Assembly: GCA_028023455.1 (NCBI GenBank)
Contig: JAQFVV010000274.1
Location: 1-64,000, forward strand
Length of the DNA: 64,000 nt
Direction of reading: 5' to 3'
From: Epiperipatus broadwayi
Taxonomy: Eukaryota; Onychophora; Udeonychophora; Euonychophora; Peripatidae
The position numbers and the translations under genes were made by a program. Below the pieces are notes generated by a model. That model saw only the letters and a program-made list of their open reading frames with translations, had not been told where the DNA came from and did no database searches. Of the stretch, positions 59,641-64,000 are shown piece by piece (the first letter of the stretch is position 1; every line of letters starts with the position of its first letter).

Positions 59641-61095
59641 ATTAAATTCTGAAAGGGTGACCTATTACTCGTTTTCTCTATAACTGCAATTTTACTTTAT
59701 TACTTCATACTCTTAAAATATCAAATGTTTGGTAATCCTGACTTATAGCGGTCATGACACTTCGCCCTCTATTTTTAAAAAACTTAACTACATTTTTTTT
59801 CTACTAAGTCTATCCAACTTTAATCAGTGTATCTAACTATAAATAAACTATATCTAAGTATAAATGTTAGTAAAAAAAAATTTAAAAAAACATATTTTTA
59901 TGCATAGTTTTCACTTGTAATGTATATCTAGCGGTCTTTACTGCATATATAACTATAAATAAATAAACTATATTAACTATAAAGGTTTTTACATAAAGAT
60001 GAATAAATAAAAAAGAACTTACATTTCCTGCAGGCAGGATCCGTGTTTCGAACTATGTTATTCTCACTATGTAAATGCATAGTATATCTAACTATAAATG
60101 TATTTTTTACATGAAGATTAATAAATAAAATGTAATAAAACTTCCATTTTTATGCTCTATTTCGAGATCTGTTGCACGGCAAAAGTGTCACCAAAAAAAG
60201 TCCCTGCGAAAAGAATATGAACCTTTTATCACGTGTAATTTTTGCTTTTTAAAAAATGGCAGATAGAGTTTCTATAAAGAAGTGATAGAAACTCTTAACA
60301 TTTATTTTTATTTTCTTTTATACAACTTTTTCTTTTAAAAATATTTATCTATCTTTAGATCTTATATTTTTTTTCCAAAAAAGTACTTTTAAATCTTTTT
60401 TTTTTTTTTTTAAAAAAAAAAATAGTTTTAATGTTTTTCATCTGTGCAACATATATCTATGTTAACACAACTGTTTTAATTTTGGCTTTTAGTTTTTAAT
60501 AAATCAGTTTTATTTAAGATTTATTTCCCCCTTTTATTTTAGTTTTAAAATAATATAACATCATATGTATACCATTACAATATTCAATCTTATAGTAAAG
60601 GTGGAACACAATTTTAATGATGATTTAATTAAAACATTGATCAAACTTTAATACCAAATTAAATTTTGCAGTGATGTTTGAGGAGAAATTGCCTATGTTT
60701 CTTGGGGCACCTGCTATTTTCCAAGTCCCTGATGAAGTTGCTTATAACAGAAGCATATGTCCAGAAAAGGATAGTTTATTTATCAAAAAATACTATTTAA
60801 AAAGTTACATTTCTTTTTCAATAAATTTGTTACTAATAACTTAGAAGGTAAAGTATGTACATATATGAACAGATAATTATAAATTACAGTGATATCTTTG
60901 TAAGATTGCAGTCAGGAATGGAAAAGACTAACGAGTGCTTCATATGTATGTTTTCTGATGAAGATTTGAAGGAGTAAAGCTCCTGTAAAGCTATTCAGAT
61001 ATAGAAATCAGTTTCCATGTTTTATCAAATTTACTCTTTGTTGTGTGAAGTTGATCCCTTTTCTTGATTTTAGAAAGCTTTCACATTATATATTT
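59641..61095. other. AT-rich, no gene
   Basis: At 59820-60125 the phrase 'tatctaactataaataaa' and 'acataaagat.aataaataaa' recurs three times at irregular distance, a loose tandem repeat. Poly-T/poly-A tracts at 60390-60425. Two CTGATGAAG sites (60729 and 60955) were checked and set aside. Confidence 0.5.
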
Positions 61096-61535
61096 TTATT
61101 GCTGCACAAAGGCAGTGTTAAATACAATTTTACAACATGTAATCCAGAAAGTGTATATTATGAAAAGAGAGTCTGATAATGCATAAGCTTTTTGTCTTAA
61201 TTCTATCAAAGAACTAAGAAGATAATATTCTAATTTAATCTCATATATTGTTTTCTTAGAAGACCACAGGCCTGTGCATGAGTGGATTAAATAATCAAGC
61301 ATTTCATATTGGCATTAACAGAGAGAGCAGGTGGGTTCAATTTTTGTTATACCTCTTTTAGTAGCAAGAAACCAATTAGTACTCATAGCATCTAAGTTAA
61401 TTTTGCGAATAAAATCGAGGTAAAGACAAATTATTGTTTCCTCAGCATTTCTGCTCTCCTTAGATAAGAAAGGGAAATCTAAATCTACAACAATAAAATC
61501 TCCAACATGACTGTATTTATTTTTAGCAACACTGT
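61096..61535 (-). pseudogene. Possible LINE endonuclease fragment
   Basis: On the minus strand near 61530-61345 one frame reads 'SHVGDFIVVDLDFPFLSKES' then 'NLDAMSTNWFLATKRGITKI'. This has the look of the GDFN...W..L...N region of an EEP endonuclease followed by the '..T.x.TR.....' segment, though degenerate. A stop follows, then a 68-codon frame (61096-61302) that I cannot assign. The call is tentative. Confidence 0.35.
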
Positions 61536-63540
61536 CTCCTCAGACACGGCTAAGTGAACTTCAAATCTGAATAATTATTTTAAAGTAAAACAAATCAACT
61601 AATTAACATTAGATCTTTTATTAGAGCATTGTAATTACAAAACACTACAATTATGAGTAAATGATTAATATTCCCATCACCAACCCAATATATATATATT
61701 GTACCGGTCAAAACATGTTTATCCATCTAACACGAGCTGGAACTCACAAAATGTACTTCAAACCCAGTCAAGCCCGAGATTTAGGTCAGGGACCAGCCTG
61801 AATCTAAACCCATTCTCTCAGCCCCAGATCAAACACCTAATGGACAACATAACAATGATGGCACATGAGAATTTATTCTTAAACTGGTCTGCTAGCAAAT
61901 CGGAGAAAACAATAGGACTCATGGACTTAATACATATATATAAACAACTTAAATACTACATTCCAACGATAAAATCTAATGTATTTAATTAATAGGGGCT
62001 TTACTAATGAATAGCTATGGTCAATTAGTGAATTGGATTGATTTAATAATGGGATAGAAACTGATATATGATGAATTATTAATATATTTATTGACAATTT
62101 TACATATATTTTGTTATAATCATTATTTAGCGTTGGCAAATGCATGCAGGCCTTTTTTTATTTATTAAGTAACATTACTCTAGGCCATTTTACAACAATA
62201 ATTGATACGTTGGCAAATAGGTTTGTTGCTATTATTTAATGAAGCCAAATACCATGCTATACAACAAATCACTACATTCCACTTATTAGTTATGCCCTTT
62301 CATCATCAGTTCGAGTGGCTATTATACATGTAATTAAACCAAGTCTGGAGTGAAACTCAATAATACACATGATTATAATAAATCTTTATATTAAATATGG
62401 GCATCTCAAGCATCACAGATAGCTTTAGATCGAAGGGGTTTTCAAGAATGTTTCGGTTCAATGCCGAAGACTGCATGATAGGGAGGCAGAGTTGGCTATA
62501 AAGATTTTACTAACACGCTAGGCACAAGTAAAACATAATAATAAAATGGCTCTGTGGATGGAAGAATAGTTTTAGGTTTTCATGACCAACACCGGTTTAC
62601 CCAATGACCGATCGTCATGTTGCTAAAAGGGAACCTTTATTTGGTTCATAAGAGGTGGGGGACTTACGTGCTAATCTGGCCCTTAGCTCAGTCTTAGCTA
62701 CTGCACTACCCATAAGAGAGGAAGATGGGCTGGACTTACCATGGCTCCATCTCTTATATATATATATGTATATATATATATAAACAGCACAATGATAAAA
62801 TATTAATAAATTTTTCATCCACCAAGCCGAAGTATATTATAAATTAAATATACATTACGTGAACACTAGTTTATAGCATGAGAAATACGATATGCTATTG
62901 ATGGGAATATATATATATACAAACTTTACTTTAACCCATTCAATCTCTTAGTTATCTATAATTAATAAACTTTTAAAGGGGGAAAGTATATTTAAGGGAC
63001 TTACGAATACTTTAATAAAAAAAAACAACTTATGATTACACTCCAGGCTAGTTTAATTTTTAGTAATATAATAATTAACGGTTGCAAATTTGGATTTATA
63101 AGCTACATTTTATATTTACATTAATTATTTACTAAAGGGCAAAATAATAACAAGCACAAAGGGTCGCTATTATTTATAAATTAGGATTTTGAAACGGTGC
63201 GCAAAATGACGCTATGATAAATAATAATACGAAGATTTTAAATTATATCTTAAAAAAACATTCTGTAATTAAATGCACGCTGTTTCGAAACATAGTAATA
63301 ATTAATAATTATTAAAATAATCAAAAGAAAAATAAATATACTCCAGTGATCAAGTTATATAGCAAAACATTGAGTTAATAAAGAAAAATTTGCAAAGGTA
63401 TTACATTTTATATAATTCAAATATTTTTTAGAAAACAATGTAGAAAGAATTTACAATAATATAGTTAGCTAACCTGATTTTGAAGAAATAATGATTATTT
63501 TGAATTTTTCACAGAGCTCTGCGATTTTAATAATATTAAG
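61536..63540. other. No gene; repeat terminus and GC-richer patch
   Basis: TGTACCGGTCAAAAC at 61700-61714 is the third copy of this terminus in the window. The following ~200 bases are GC-richer with 'caaacccagtcaag', loosely like 10750-10800. At 62620-62760 another GC-richer block (gaggtgggggacttacgtgc) ends in a (TA)n tract and may be an unknown SINE. Otherwise A/T-rich. Confidence 0.4.
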
Positions 63541-63544
63541 GCAG

Positions 63545-63715
63545 TTCTCCTATAGCTGGACTGGAGATATTCGAGCTGGAATGAAGGTGAGTTCTTTGGC
63601 GACTTATAACATGTTCTCTTTAGTTGGGAGACTATTTTAAAATGGTGTTCCTGTAGCTGGACTGAAATTGGAACGAAGGTGAGTTTTTTTAACGGCTTAT
63701 GGCATTGTCTATTTA
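63545..63715. repeat. 101-bp tandem repeat, two units
   Basis: 'tatagctggactggagatat' near 63551 and 'tgtagctggactgaaattgg' near 63652 start two related units. Both continue 'gaa.gaaggtgagtt.tttt' and 'ggc.acttat' (or 'ggcttatggcat'). Each unit carries AAGGTGAGT, a strong splice-donor-like sequence. Confidence 0.75.
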
Positions 63716-64000
63716 TTATAAGCTTGTTAACGCAATGTTGGTTGTTGCTTCGGCTTTTGGGTGGATCGAACTTCAGCGTTCCATCACGGGAGTTGCAACA
63801 AATTCTTGCCTGACTAGCAGGCCATAGTTAAAATAACAAATTTTCAGCTTCACGTAGTAACAACTCTTCAAAAGCAAGATGGAGTCTCCCCACTTAAAAT
63901 CTAGCCTATTTATATATTTCCACCAAGCCTTAAGACCTTTTTGGAATTTCATTTGCCTCCAGACCAATTGATTTTTAATTAAACAAAATCATATAATCTA
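63716..64000. other. Window end, no gene recognised
   Basis: A minus-strand frame of 64 codons (63773-63967) is Trp/Lys-rich and unassigned. No domain seen. Confidence 0.35.

Noticed and set aside
60729-60990. CTGATGAAG sites (also at 25613) as hammerhead ribozyme cores
   Set aside because: The second conserved block (GAAA after a closed stem II) and stems I and III could not be formed at any of the sites.
1-64000. CRISPR array, bacterial operon, rRNA or telomere repeats
   Set aside because: No regularly spaced short repeats with unique spacers, no closely packed long ORFs, and no TTAGG or TTAGGG arrays were seen.

Overview
The window is eukaryotic, non-genic DNA from an animal, most likely an invertebrate. 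It is strongly AT-rich, full of homopolymers and microsatellites, and contains no operon structure, no rRNA and no host gene that I can recognise. What can be read as protein comes from decayed transposable elements: a piggyBac DNA transposon, several EN-RT non-LTR retrotransposons (CR1/Jockey-like LINEs, some with a PHD-type zinc finger ORF1), and Ty3/gypsy-like LTR retrotransposons with coiled-coil gag. This mix is common in arthropod genomes (hemipteran-like content is my best guess) but also occurs in cnidarians and molluscs, so the taxonomic call is weak.

Layout. 1-0.7 kb: two short tandem repeats. 0.7-2.45 kb: broken piggyBac transposase (minus). 2.9-3.1 kb: near-perfect palindromic element. 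5.2-7.5 kb: LINE reverse-transcriptase and C-terminal fragments. 8.3-9.9 kb: gypsy integrase joined to another LINE RT. 9.9-10.7 and 49.0-49.8 kb: dispersed repeat R2. 14.2-15.4 and 50.8-52.05 kb: LTR-like dispersed repeat R1, with a third, inverted R1 end at 16.35 kb that closes off a LINE endonuclease fragment. 19.4-23.1 kb: LINE ORF1/endonuclease and LINE RT, the latter split by a tandem-repeat insertion. 24-31 kb: mostly AT-rich DNA without readable content. 31.1-32.05 kb: LINE endonuclease. 33.5-36.1 kb: deleted gypsy-like element. 37.6-46.6 kb: a 9-kb foldback structure with 2.4-kb inverted arms, which encloses a gag fragment and a repeat array that stays open in frame. 48.5-54.8 kb: unassigned ORF remnant, R2, R1, LINE ORF1 and LINE RT. 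55.6-56.7 kb: a pair of SINE-like repeats. 57-59.65 kb: the best preserved gypsy pol. 61-64 kb: weak LINE remnant and small tandem repeats.

Two points stand out. First, every transposon coding remnant I can identify with confidence, across three unrelated classes, lies on the minus strand. Together with dense nesting and decay, this resembles a one-directional transposon graveyard of the kind that can act as a unistrand piRNA cluster. That is an inference that small-RNA data could test. Second, the 37.6-46.6 kb foldback would give a very long double-stranded RNA if transcribed through. No element here looks intact: each carries stops, frameshifts or lost catalytic residues.
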